Both the position numbers and the translations under genes were made by a program. 64,000 bases of DNA, from the NCBI GenBank assembly GCA_047936785.1, contig CP176394.1, one strand, 5' to 3'. The notes beneath the pieces are model-generated. The model was not told where the DNA came from. It saw only the letters and a program-made list of their open reading frames with translations, and did not search any database. The DNA is from Acidaminobacterium chupaoyuni (GTDB taxonomy: Bacteria; Bacillota; Clostridia; Oscillospirales; Butyricicoccaceae). Shown one piece after another: positions 33,132 through 41,941 of this stretch (positions within the stretch are counted from its first letter, which is position 1; the number at the start of each line of letters is the position of its first letter).

Positions 33132-34124
33132 TTGGCACACAGCGTGTGCCGATTATACGACAAGGAGGTGTGCGTCATCGCACAGTATATTCATTTCACA
33201 GACGAGCAGAAACTCCGGGCCAACTCTGTCGACCTCACTGAGTTTCTGCGGCGGCAGGGCGAGAGGCTGATACCGTCCGGAAGGGACAAGCGACTCGCCT
33301 CCGACCACAGCATCACTGTGCGGGGCAACCAATGGTTCGACCATGCCACCGAGCAGGGCGGCCTCGCCATCGACTTTGTTCAGAGCTTCTACGGCGTTTC
33401 CTTCCCCGAGGCGGTGACGAGGCTCCTTGGCGGCGAGAGCGGCGTCGTTTATGAGCAGGCAAAGAAAGAGGCTGAACCGGAGCGCAAGCCCTTCGCCCTG
33501 CCGCCAGCAAATGGGGATATGCGCCGGGTCTACGCCTACCTTCTGCAAAAGCGCCGCATCGACCGGGAGATGCTGGACGCCTTCGTGCGGGAGAAGCTGG
33601 TGTACGAGAGCTGCGAGCTCTCCAAGGATAAGACAAAGGAATACCACAACGCCGTGTTCGTCGGATTCGATGAACACGGCGTTCCCCGTCACGGGCATAA
33701 GCGGGGACTCTACACCCAGGGGCAGAGCTACCGCGGCAACCTTGAGGGCAGCGACCCCCGGTACAGCTTTCACCTTGCGGGGACGGGCGACCGGCTCTAT
33801 GTGTTTGAAGCGCCCATCGATCTTCTGTCCTTCATATCGCTCTATCCCAAGGACTGGCGGGAGAACAGCTATGTGGCGCTCTGCGGCACAGCGGAGCACG
33901 CCATGCTCTGGATGCTGGAGCAGAATCCGCAGCTCCAAAAAATTGCCCTTTGCCTCGACAGCGATGACGCCGGCAGAAAAGCCGTCGACAGGTTGACCGG
34001 CATCCTCGCCGAGCGAGGCTACACACAGGCCGTCCCTCTGCTCCCCAAGCGGAAGGATTGGAACGATATGCTGGCAGCTCCCGCAGACGAACAGGAGCAG
34101 GGACTGACGATGAAAATGGGATGA
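33132..34124 (+). CDS. DUF3991/Toprim primase-like protein
   Basis: The product has about 315-330 residues. The N-terminus (LTEFLRRQGERLIPSGRD ... FDHATEQGGLAIDFVQSFYG) is a CHC2/DUF3991-type primase-associated domain. A Toprim domain follows (VFEAPIDLLSFISL near 215; CLDSDDAGRKAVDRL near 272-286). Such proteins may help replicate the transferred strand. The start is uncertain: the only long-frame start is TTG at 33132, yet a strong AAGGAGG lies at 33162-33168 and is followed, eight bases later, by an in-frame ATC (33177) exactly where relatives start with (M)AQYIHF. Initiation at ATC is possible. Confidence 0.75.
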   Translation: MAHSVCRLYDKEVCVIAQYIHFTDEQKLRANSVDLTEFLRRQGERLIPSGRDKRLASDHSITVRGNQWFDHATEQGGLAIDFVQSFYGVSFPEAVTRLLGGESGVVYEQAKKEAEPERKPFALPPANGDMRRVYAYLLQKRRIDREMLDAFVREKLVYESCELSKDKTKEYHNAVFVGFDEHGVPRHGHKRGLYTQGQSYRGNLEGSDPRYSFHLAGTGDRLYVFEAPIDLLSFISLYPKDWRENSYVALCGTAEHAMLWMLEQNPQLQKIALCLDSDDAGRKAVDRLTGILAERGYTQAVPLLPKRKDWNDMLAAPADEQEQGLTMKMG

Positions 34125-34125
34125 G

Positions 34126-35955
34126 GTGAACAGAGAATTGCAGTCACAAGTTTTATTGCTGATAGGGATCGCCGCAGCCATGTTTGCTGTCATTGGCGGG
34201 CTGTCCCTGCTGGCGCATTATTATACCCTCAACGGCATCAAGAGCAAGACCGTGGGCGACGGCCAGCACGGAACGGCGCGCTGGGCAACAAAAAAGGAGA
34301 TACAGCAGACCTACAAGCATATCCCGTTCAGACCCGAGGCGTGGCGGCAAGGCAAGGAGCTGCCCACAGACCAGGGCATCATCCTCGGGTGCACGGGCAG
34401 AAAGAACGAGGTAACGGCGCTGGTAGATACCGATGACGTCCACTGCCTCATGATCGGCGCGTCCGGCGTGGGCAAGACCGCGTTCTTCCTTTACCCCAAC
34501 CTCGAATACGCCTGCGCCACAGGGATGTCTTTTTTATGCACGGACACCAAGGGGGATCTGTTCCGGAACTACGGCGCCATCGCCAAGGAGCATTACGGGT
34601 ACAGCATCTCCGTCATCGACCTCAGAAGCCCAACCCGCTCTGACGGCAACAATTTGCTGCACCTCGTCAACCGCTACATGGATATCTACCGCAGGGAGCC
34701 AGAGAATCTCTCTGCCAGAGCCAAAGCGGAGAAGTACGCCAAGATCATCTCCAAGACCATCATCAACTCCTCCGGCGACAGCGCCAACTACGGACAAAAC
34801 GCATTCTTCTACGATTCCGCCGAAGGACTTCTGACCGCTGTTATTTTGCTCCTGGCAGAGTATATGCCGCCCTCTGACGAGGATCACACCGAGCGTCGGC
34901 ACATCATCAGCGTGTTCAAGATGGTGCAGGAGCTGTTGGCGCCCTCCCGCATCAAGGGAAAAAATCAGTTCCAGCTCCTCATGGACAAGCTTCCCCCGGA
35001 GCATAAGGCGAAATGGTTTGCGGGCTCTGCCCTAAACAGTGCGGAACAGGCTATGGCTTCGGTCATGTCAACCGTACTATCTCGACTCAACGCTTTTCTT
35101 GATAGTGAGATGGAGCAGATCCTCTGTTTCGATACAGCCATCGACGCCGAGAAGTTCTGCAACGAAAAAAGCGCCATCTTTATCGTACTGCCCGAGGAAG
35201 ATCTGACAAAGTATTTCATGGTCAGCCTTATGATTCAGCAGCTCTACCGTGAGATCCTCGCCGTGGCTGATGAGAACGGAGGCAAACTCAAGAAGCGCGT
35301 GGTGTTCTATTGCGACGAGCTGGGCACCATTCCGCCCATCGAGTCGCTGGAACTTATCTTTTCCGCCTCCCGCTCACGCGGCCTGCTCATGGTTCCCATC
35401 GTGCAGAGCTTCGGTCAGCTTCAGAAGAATTACGGAAAAGAGGGCGCGGAGATCGTGGTCGACAACTGCCAGGACACCATCTTTGGCGGCTTTGCCCCCA
35501 ACAGCCAGACGGCCGAGGTGCTGTCCAAGGCGCTGGGCAGCCGCACTGTCATGAGCGGCAGTATCTCCAGAAGCAAAAACGACCCCAGCCAATCGCTCCA
35601 GATGATGGAGCGCCCTCTACTCACGCCAGATGAACTAAAGTCTCTGCCCAAAGGCCAGTTTGTAGTCATGAAGACTGGTACGCACCCCATGCAGACGCGC
35701 CTGCGACTTTTCCTTGATTGGGGTATTGTCTTCCATAACCAATACTCCGTCCCAGAGAAAGCCCAGCGCAAGGTGGCATATGCAGACAAGACTGAACTGG
35801 AGCAGAGCATCGTGCGTCATCATCTATCCTGTGTGTCAGAGGACAATATCGACGCGCCAGTGGGAAAAGCGGATGGAGGTATGCTGCACACTATGACCGC
35901 TGAACAAAAACGGGAGAATCAGCGCCAGCGCCGCTCTCCTGTCCGTACACAGTAA
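34126..35955 (+). CDS. virD4: VirD4/TraG coupling protein
   Basis: A 609-residue protein with an N-terminal membrane helix (~8-28) and the type IV coupling ATPase fold. HGTARWATKKEI is near 47, the Walker A motif IGASGVGKT near 110-118, TDTKGDL near 139, the Walker B region (VVFYCDELGTIP) near 395 and QSFGQLQKNYG near 427. It links the relaxosome to the secretion channel. The start is GTG at 34126, one base after the previous stop. The C-terminal ~80 residues are variable, as is usual. Confidence 0.9.
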   Translation: MNRELQSQVLLLIGIAAAMFAVIGGLSLLAHYYTLNGIKSKTVGDGQHGTARWATKKEIQQTYKHIPFRPEAWRQGKELPTDQGIILGCTGRKNEVTALVDTDDVHCLMIGASGVGKTAFFLYPNLEYACATGMSFLCTDTKGDLFRNYGAIAKEHYGYSISVIDLRSPTRSDGNNLLHLVNRYMDIYRREPENLSARAKAEKYAKIISKTIINSSGDSANYGQNAFFYDSAEGLLTAVILLLAEYMPPSDEDHTERRHIISVFKMVQELLAPSRIKGKNQFQLLMDKLPPEHKAKWFAGSALNSAEQAMASVMSTVLSRLNAFLDSEMEQILCFDTAIDAEKFCNEKSAIFIVLPEEDLTKYFMVSLMIQQLYREILAVADENGGKLKKRVVFYCDELGTIPPIESLELIFSASRSRGLLMVPIVQSFGQLQKNYGKEGAEIVVDNCQDTIFGGFAPNSQTAEVLSKALGSRTVMSGSISRSKNDPSQSLQMMERPLLTPDELKSLPKGQFVVMKTGTHPMQTRLRLFLDWGIVFHNQYSVPEKAQRKVAYADKTELEQSIVRHHLSCVSEDNIDAPVGKADGGMLHTMTAEQKRENQRQRRSPVRTQ

Positions 35956-35967
35956 GGAGAGTTTTGT

Positions 35968-36237
35968 ATGAGTTATTTTGGATCTATATACGCCCAAGAG
36001 GAACTGCCTCACAGGGCTAAGTCTGTTTATATGTACCTGCGCGACAGGACGAACCCCAGCGGTACTTGCTGGCCGGGGATCAACACCATCGCAAAGGATC
36101 TGGCTATCTCACGCTCCACCGTAAAACGGGCTTTACAGGATCTCGTACAGCATGGTTATTTAAAAAAAGAACTGCGCTACCGAAAAAACGGTAGCAGCAG
36201 TTCGAATATGTATCTGGTTAAAAAGGATCTCTCATAA
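35968..36237 (+). CDS. Winged-helix HTH protein
   Basis: An 89-residue protein with a winged helix-turn-helix (NTIAKDLAISRSTVKRALQDLVQHGYLKK, residues ~37-65) like the DNA-binding part of replication initiators and GntR-type regulators. GGAGAG precedes the ATG. It follows VirD4 by 12 bases and ends the conjugation operon. Role (replication or regulation) is unknown. Confidence 0.75.
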   Translation: MSYFGSIYAQEELPHRAKSVYMYLRDRTNPSGTCWPGINTIAKDLAISRSTVKRALQDLVQHGYLKKELRYRKNGSSSSNMYLVKKDLS

Positions 36238-36286
36238 CGCCGGCGAAAAATATAATCTTCCGCCAAGGGGGTACTGTTGCCATTTG

Positions 36287-36307
36287 ATGAACCGGGGAGC
36301 GGTTCAT
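36287..36307. repeat. Hairpin ATGAACC-GGTTCAT
   Basis: A perfect seven-base inverted repeat with a seven-base loop lies in the 150-base gap between the HTH gene and the convergent XRE gene. No T-run follows, so it may be a binding site. Confidence 0.4.
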
Positions 36308-36390
36308 GATGACCCACCTTGAAGGACCCATTTGAACAGAGAACGTTAACATCAGAGAAAGAACAAAGGAAAGATAGCAGAAGACTTGTT

Positions 36391-36633
36391 TTAATCCTCT
36401 AATCCGAAAAAGAAATCATCATAGGTGCAGCCATAGATTTTTTTGAGCTCGATAATGACGCTGGCTCGAATATTCAACTCACCGGCTTCATACTTCGCAT
36501 AGCAACTCCGCGCAATGTCACATCCCCGGCGTTGAAGTTCAGCACAGAGCTTTTCCTGCGAAAGACCGCTTGCGTCTCTAAGCCTTCTCAGATTATCGCC
36601 CATATTTCGGTCACGCCGTATTTTCTGCTCCAT
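36391..36633 (-). CDS. XRE-type regulator
   Basis: An 80-residue protein with a Cro/C1 helix-turn-helix (MGDNLRRLRDASGLSQEKL... CYAKYEAGELNIRASVIIEL, ~11-66). GGGAGG precedes the ATG on the minus strand. It is divergent from the SLOG-domain gene at 36748 and likely controls that intergenic region. Confidence 0.8.
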   Translation of the reverse strand: MEQKIRRDRNMGDNLRRLRDASGLSQEKLCAELQRRGCDIARSCYAKYEAGELNIRASVIIELKKIYGCTYDDFFFGLED

Positions 36634-36747
36634 TCAGCTGCCTCCCTCCATAAATGATTGACCAGTATTGGTTGCAACTGAAGATATTGTATGATATTAT
36701 TTTCCTGATTATTGTCCGTGATACTGGTCGGATTTTGGAGGCTTGAG

Positions 36748-37215
36748 ATGAGAAGTAAAACTTGCTGCTTTTCAGGGCACAGAAAGATACCGCCCATGCA
36801 ATCTGAACAAATTGCAGAGCGGCTTAGGGCAGAGATAATGGGTCTTATTTCAGCTGGCTATGTGTCTTTCTTTGCTGGAGGCGCGCTCGGTTTTGACACA
36901 ATGGCAGAACTGGCGGTGCTGAAAATCAAACAAAGCTATCCGCAAATCAAACTCACGCTTGCTCTTCCCTGTAAAACACAAACCCGTGGTTGGGACAAAA
37001 ATGACATCCAGCGCTATGAAGAAATAAAGAGAAAGAGCGACAATGTCATATACACTTCTGAAGAATACACCAGTGGCTGCATGTTCAAACGGAACCGCTA
37101 CTTAGTGGACAACAGCTCAGTATGCGTCTGCTATCTCACAGAAGATAGTGGCGGCACGGCGCACACAGTAGGCTACGCAAAAAAAGAGGGTCTCAAAACT
37201 ATCAATCTGGCTTGA
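36748..37215 (+). CDS. SLOG-domain protein (DUF1273/YpsA-like)
   Basis: A 155-residue protein. The N-terminus (CCFSGHRKIPP) and the glycine loop (FFAGGALGFDTMAELAVL) are typical of the SLOG/YpsA group, followed by ALPC near residue 75 and AHTVGYAKKEG near 140. SLOG proteins bind nucleotide-related ligands, and some act in stress or defence. I start at ATG 36748 after TTGGAGG; an earlier frame start lacks a site. Confidence 0.75.
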   Translation: MRSKTCCFSGHRKIPPMQSEQIAERLRAEIMGLISAGYVSFFAGGALGFDTMAELAVLKIKQSYPQIKLTLALPCKTQTRGWDKNDIQRYEEIKRKSDNVIYTSEEYTSGCMFKRNRYLVDNSSVCVCYLTEDSGGTAHTVGYAKKEGLKTINLA

Positions 37216-37227
37216 GGGAGCTTCGAT

Positions 37228-37470
37228 ATGGACAAGAAAAAGATAGATGGCGCCAAACGAGCAATCGAGCAGATTGCAAAGAAGAATCACGCAACTGTGG
37301 AAGAAGTAAGGCTCCAAATTAAAGTCTCAATGATTAACGGGCTTGTGAGTGAGGATCCGAAGATAAAATCATTCTGGCAAAGCATTCCGTGTGAAGGAGA
37401 GATCCCGACGCCAGAGGAACTGATTGCGTACACTGCAGATATAGTCCGGAGAAAAACAAGAGGGGAATAA
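37228..37470 (+). CDS. Spo0A-C-like small DNA-binding protein
   Basis: An 80-residue protein. Its end (FWQSIPCEGEIPTPEELIAY) matches what I remember of small mobile-element proteins annotated as Spo0A C-terminal-domain-like. It ends just before a short remnant frame and the terminator at the edge of the type I RM locus. Function unknown. Confidence 0.6.
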   Translation: MDKKKIDGAKRAIEQIAKKNHATVEEVRLQIKVSMINGLVSEDPKIKSFWQSIPCEGEIPTPEELIAYTADIVRRKTRGE

Positions 37471-37471
37471 A

Positions 37472-37549
37472 ATGGATATGTCTTTGGTACAGCTAAATGA
37501 AAATATTAGAGCCTTTATGAAACCAAGAATGCAAGTCCATACTCTGTAA
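37472..37549 (+). pseudogene. 25-codon frame, probable gene remnant
   Basis: ATG at 37472 follows AGGGGAATAAA and reads MDMSLVQLNENIRAFMKPRM plus five residues before a stop. It looks like the beginning of a longer ICE gene cut off by the arrival of the RM locus, but it may be a short peptide. Confidence 0.25.
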
Positions 37550-37554
37550 AGTAT

Positions 37555-37588
37555 AAAAGATGCTACCTTAACACGGTAGCATCTTTTT
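37555..37588. terminator. Bidirectional terminator
   Basis: A 13-base stem (AAAAGATGCTACC with GGTAGCATCTTTT) has an 7-base loop and is flanked by A and T runs. It separates the small regulators from the minus-strand recombinase gene. Confidence 0.85.
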
Positions 37589-37622
37589 CCCCTTTATCAG
37601 CGAAATCCGAATAAAGTGTTGA

Positions 37623-38399
37623 TTAGCTCAATCCAGACAGTGAGCGCATAACCAGGTCTACATCTTGATTTTCAAGTTCCTGAATGATATGTAAATATGT
37701 TTTTTGAGTCGTTGTCATACTGGCGTGACCTAATCTACGAGCCACACTTGCGATTGAAACTCCAGCAAAGAGCAGAATGGAGGCGTGCGTGTGCCGAAGT
37801 CCGTGGATGGATATTACAGGAATATTGAGCCTACTGCAATGCCGAGCCAATAAATCGTTCACAGTCGAATTGTAAATATTGCCCTTCACGAAGATAGGCT
37901 GATTGTCGGGCAGTCCCTTAACGAGCTCAGAAAACTGGATAACCGTCTGCCAATCAATCTGTATCTTCCGTACAGATGATTTGTTCTTTGTTGGCTGAAA
38001 TCCGCCTTGCCCTTTGTAATCCCAAGTTTTGCTGATAGAAAGAGTCTGATGTGAGAAATCAAAATCCTTGGGTGTGAGAGCCACTGCTTCGGAGAACCTC
38101 ATTCCTGTTTTTGCAACCAGTAAAATGAACCAATCCCAGTTGACTTCTCCCTTTAGATTAAGGGATGTCAGCAGTGTATGCAACTCAAACTGGTTCAGAT
38201 ACTTCATCTTCTTCTGTTTCGGTGCTTTTCCTTTGATGATGGCTTTTCTTGTAGGATCTCGAGCAATCAGACCTTCATCCACTGCGTCAAGGATTGCCCC
38301 TTTCAGTTGATGGTGAAAATCCATCGTTGTCTGTCTTTCGTGGAACTCGGCATAGTCATTCAAAAGCTGTTGATATACTATGCGTGTCAGTTCACACAC
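37623..38399 (-). CDS. Tyrosine recombinase of the hsdS locus
   Basis: A 258-residue tyrosine recombinase. Catalytic residues: Arg in KTGMRFSEAVALTPKDFDF (near 127), HxxR in HGLRHTHASILL (near 202) and Tyr in LGHASMTTTQKTYLHII (near 240). It lacks the usual arm-binding domain and starts at GTG (38399) with no ribosome binding site, where the frame joins the end of an hsdS fragment. Either it is a naturally short hsdS inversion enzyme, like those of variable type I loci in streptococci, or it has lost its N-terminus. Its place next to inverted hsdS repeats supports a role in shuffling. Confidence 0.75.
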   Translation of the reverse strand: MCELTRIVYQQLLNDYAEFHERQTTMDFHHQLKGAILDAVDEGLIARDPTRKAIIKGKAPKQKKMKYLNQFELHTLLTSLNLKGEVNWDWFILLVAKTGMRFSEAVALTPKDFDFSHQTLSISKTWDYKGQGGFQPTKNKSSVRKIQIDWQTVIQFSELVKGLPDNQPIFVKGNIYNSTVNDLLARHCSRLNIPVISIHGLRHTHASILLFAGVSIASVARRLGHASMTTTQKTYLHIIQELENQDVDLVMRSLSGLS

Positions 38400-38736
38400 T
38401 TTGAGTTCGGGTATCTTCTGCTGTTTCTCCTGACGATGGCAAAATCACTTCTCCGCCTTTGCTAAAAACAGCTTGGGGAGTCGCGTCGGCAAAAGTATCA
38501 ACCTCTCTGATAATCGGCTGATATTTGGTATAGAGCCGACCATATAGAATAATCGGTATTCCTGACTCTCGTAAATCGGATTTTGTGTACCCCTGACCTT
38601 TGCTAAACTCGGCAAGTTCCCCCAACTTACGCTGTTCCCAAGATAAAGGAAAAGAGCCAAGGACAATCCTTGACTCTCTACCTGTTTCTGAATAATATTC
38701 ATCTTTCGGCTGTAAAGCCACTATTTTGTGCTTCAT
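38392..38736 (-). pseudogene. hsdS fragment (spare target-recognition part)
   Basis: The translation has the hsdS hallmark LSWEQRKLGELAEFSKGQGY and part of one target-recognition domain (ILYGRLYTKYQ ... GGEVILPSSGET). It breaks off at the recombinase gene, where its last six codons overlap the recombinase start. It carries another copy of the CTTACGCTGTTCCCAAG repeat (38621-38642) in the same orientation as those in the active hsdS gene. It is thus a partial spare cassette. Confidence 0.75.
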
Positions 38737-38748
38737 AAAATTTGGTTT

Positions 38749-41700
38749 TTACAGCTCAAAACCGCCCTTTAATATGAAATCTCGGAGTAGATTGTCCATT
38801 TTCATATTAACCTTGGGTGGAATGAGTTTTATGCCCTCAGCCAACTCAAAATACGCTTTGGCTTTTACCTTGTCAAAGGTGCGTTTCAACTCGTCAAATC
38901 GTCCAAACTCATTGATGTTGTTCTCAGACAAGTTCAAACCCATCATATTCCGAAGTTTATCCTCATCAATGCCAAAGGTTTCGGCAAATTGATGAATCTG
39001 GTCATTCTTGGCTCGATACAGATAATCGGTTATATAATCTCGCAGAGATTTGCCGTCCTCAACGACTACATCACCCCTCTGAACATCGTGCAGGAAGATA
39101 TTTGCATATTTCTGTTCTTCCTGAGAAAGTGCAGCAAAGGTCTTGTGCAGCTCGGTGAGTGCCTGCTCCTGTGCTTCGACTGTGGCATCATCCTGATGAA
39201 TCAGCTTCAGATACTTGTCAAATCTACTGTTCATATAATCAGCGTCTATGCGTCCGGTGTCTATTTCAGTCAGATAGCCGACTAAATCATACGGAACATC
39301 TTCAACGCCACCACCCGGCTCAGGAGGATCAACCGGAGCAGATAGTTCTTTATATCTCTGTGCAAGAATCAGATAATCTGTCTCATCGAAGTCCGGGGTT
39401 GCGGTTAATACTTCACCTGTGCTTTCGTCAATATAAGTGTACTCTTTCCAAGTGAAGCCCTGAACCTTTGCCGCTTCGAGGAAAGCATTGAAATCTCTGT
39501 ACAAAGAAGCAAATTTAGCTTTGACTGTCGGTTCGCTCGGAAGTTTTTCAAAGTCCGGAACCCCTGCGTTCTTAAACAGATCTGCAATTTCCTCATAGAT
39601 GTCATTCATCTTTTCTATGTTGTAGCCGAGCTTCTCAACAAATAAACCGATTGGCTTATCTCCGGAGTAGAGCTTGACTGCCGCCTCTATGTTCTTTTCC
39701 ATTGTGTGCGGCTTGCGGTAATACCGGATCGTGCCAAATGGCTTATCGGGGCCAAACAAGCGGTTCGTTCTGGAAAATGCCTGAATGATGTTTTCATACT
39801 CAAGCATCTTATCCATATAAAGCGTATTCACCCACTTGGAGTCAAATCCGGTGAGCATTTGGTCAACGACAATCAGTAGGTTTAGCTGCTTTTCAGGCGA
39901 ATTGTCAATCCATTTGTATTGCTCTTTATGAGCCAAGCGGAAGGATATATCTTTCTTAAATGCAGCGTGTGAAGCAATCGAAAAGTCCTGCTCAAACATT
40001 GCGTTATAATCTGTAATGATTTCGACTAATCCGGCTTCCTTGAAAAGAGCGATTTTTGTCCCTTTATATTCCTTGTAATCGCCATCCTCGTTGCTGATAT
40101 TTGGGTCAAACAAGCAGGATACTCGCAACGAGGGCTTTTGTGCCTTAAATAAGCGGTAGTATTCAATGGCTTCCGGAATACTGCTTGTGGCAAAGATTGC
40201 GTGGAATTTACTGTTGTGGCTCAGGTCTTGCCATTTGTCGAGAATATCCTCAACCACCTTCGCTCTGTGTTCTTCAGTTCTATATTGAGAGAAAGGTATT
40301 TCGTCTTCAATTCCTCTGACATACTTCCCGTCATTTCCAATATAGCCAGCCATCGGCACCTGTGCTTTATCCAAGTATTTGTAGTAGATAGATGCCTTTT
40401 TCGGGTCATTCAAGGCTTCATCTACATTGGCGGCTTTTGCTTTTTCCAGCGCCACTTGTCTGCGAACATCGGAATCTTTGAAAGTCAGAACCTTATAGGG
40501 GTCAAAGCCGAGAACATTCTTATCCCGGATGCCATCCGCTATACTATATCTGTGAAGCTCATCTCCGAAAACATCCAGTGTCATACTACCTTTCTTTTGG
40601 TTTTCCTCCTGAATCGGTGTTCCGGTAAAACCAAAGAAGATGGCGTTCGGAAAGGTTTCCTTGATGGTAATAAGCATATCTCCGAAAGTGGAGCGATGGG
40701 CTTCATCTACAATGAACACAATCCGTTTCTTGTTGATGGTTTCAAGATCGTGAGCATTCAAGCCGCCTTCTTCGCTCTTAATGTTACTCATTTTCTGAAT
40801 GGAGGTAACGATCAGAGTGTCCGCTGCGTCTATGCTTTTGAGTTTGGTTATGAGGACATATGTGTTTTCCGTCGCCTGAACACTTTCATTCTCATCGGCA
40901 AAGGCTCTGTATTCTTTCAGCGACTGTGTGCCAAGCTCGATACGGTCAGTAAGAAAAATAACCTTATCTGCATCCTTAGAGTTTGCAATCAGCTGAGCCG
41001 ACTTAAAAGAAGTCATCGTTTTTCCGGAGCCGGTAGTGTGCCAGATATATCCGCCACGCTGGTTTCCTTTTTCCCAATGGGTTTTGGATACCTTATCAGA
41101 GATTGCACTTGCGGCATAGAACTGATAGCTGCGCATTACTTTCAGAACCCCATCGGAGTTGTCGGCAACGGTGTAGAAGCCAATCATCTGATGAGCCATC
41201 GGGATAGAGAGAAGATTGGAGGCAATGGTTTTCCAGTCGTTTATCGGTTCGTTGTCAAAATCCGCCCAGTTGAAATAATAGTCTGGGTTAAATTTCCCAT
41301 CCGGTCCCGGATTTGCAAAGTACCTGCTGCTTTCCGGCGTCATAGCAACAAAGATTTGCACAAGAGAAAACAATCCTGTAAAAATGCCCTCGTGAGCATA
41401 CTTTTCAATCTGATTACACGCTTGACTGACCGGGATACCGCTTTTCTTGAGTTCGATATGAATAACAGGCATACCGTTAATCAGAAGCATTAAATCTCCA
41501 CGACGATCATTGAGTATCTTTGATTTTGTTGGGAATAGGGGTTGTTGAACAATTTGATAACGGCTTTGGCCGGCTGCGATTTCTCTGCGGTCGTAGATTT
41601 TCAGGCTGACTTCCTTGCCCAAATGAGCAACATCATCAGGATTATCTCTTTTTATCGAAACGGTTTTACCATTGATAAAGCTGTTCAGCTTCAAGGGTGT

Positions 41701-41922
41701 GCGCAGAGTGTTGATTTGCTCAATGATCTGCTGCATTTCGCCGTTTGTAAGCGGGTAGTTGTTCAGTCGGTCAATCCCTCTGTTATTCTCGTAGAGGATT
41801 TTTGCCCAGTTATCTATCAAGTCCTGTTCCGTTGGGTGGCTCAGAACTTCTTTTTCCCATCCTTTGTTGGAAAGGATTTTTATTAAAGCTTCTTCAAAAT
41901 CAGCTTCTTTTGCAAACGCCAT
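38749..41922 (-). CDS. hsdR: Type I restriction enzyme, HsdR subunit
   Basis: A 1057-residue protein. The N-terminal nuclease domain contains GDLMLLINGMPVIHIELKKS (near 145-165), a PD-(D/E)XK pattern. The translocase domain has Walker A (TTGSGKTM, near 295), the DEAD-box variant DEAH (FIVDEAHRSTF, near 403) and a later TGFDS-QAFSRTNRL segment. The C-terminus is helical and contacts HsdM/HsdS. I start at ATG 41922 after AAGGAGAATC. It lies downstream of hsdM and hsdS on the same strand and completes a full R-M set. Confidence 0.95.
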   Translation of the reverse strand: MAFAKEADFEEALIKILSNKGWEKEVLSHPTEQDLIDNWAKILYENNRGIDRLNNYPLTNGEMQQIIEQINTLRTPLKLNSFINGKTVSIKRDNPDDVAHLGKEVSLKIYDRREIAAGQSRYQIVQQPLFPTKSKILNDRRGDLMLLINGMPVIHIELKKSGIPVSQACNQIEKYAHEGIFTGLFSLVQIFVAMTPESSRYFANPGPDGKFNPDYYFNWADFDNEPINDWKTIASNLLSIPMAHQMIGFYTVADNSDGVLKVMRSYQFYAASAISDKVSKTHWEKGNQRGGYIWHTTGSGKTMTSFKSAQLIANSKDADKVIFLTDRIELGTQSLKEYRAFADENESVQATENTYVLITKLKSIDAADTLIVTSIQKMSNIKSEEGGLNAHDLETINKKRIVFIVDEAHRSTFGDMLITIKETFPNAIFFGFTGTPIQEENQKKGSMTLDVFGDELHRYSIADGIRDKNVLGFDPYKVLTFKDSDVRRQVALEKAKAANVDEALNDPKKASIYYKYLDKAQVPMAGYIGNDGKYVRGIEDEIPFSQYRTEEHRAKVVEDILDKWQDLSHNSKFHAIFATSSIPEAIEYYRLFKAQKPSLRVSCLFDPNISNEDGDYKEYKGTKIALFKEAGLVEIITDYNAMFEQDFSIASHAAFKKDISFRLAHKEQYKWIDNSPEKQLNLLIVVDQMLTGFDSKWVNTLYMDKMLEYENIIQAFSRTNRLFGPDKPFGTIRYYRKPHTMEKNIEAAVKLYSGDKPIGLFVEKLGYNIEKMNDIYEEIADLFKNAGVPDFEKLPSEPTVKAKFASLYRDFNAFLEAAKVQGFTWKEYTYIDESTGEVLTATPDFDETDYLILAQRYKELSAPVDPPEPGGGVEDVPYDLVGYLTEIDTGRIDADYMNSRFDKYLKLIHQDDATVEAQEQALTELHKTFAALSQEEQKYANIFLHDVQRGDVVVEDGKSLRDYITDYLYRAKNDQIHQFAETFGIDEDKLRNMMGLNLSENNINEFGRFDELKRTFDKVKAKAYFELAEGIKLIPPKVNMKMDNLLRDFILKGGFEL

Positions 41923-41941
41923 AGTGATTCTCCTTCCCAAG

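Noticed and set aside
37623..38399. ICE integrase role for the tyrosine recombinase
   Set aside because: It lies inside the hsdS repeat system and lacks an arm-binding domain; the serine trio at the end of the element is a better candidate for ICE integration.
40201..41493. 430-codon plus-strand frame antisense to hsdR
   Set aside because: hsdR motifs on the minus strand are unambiguous; the antisense frame lacks a binding site and a family pattern.
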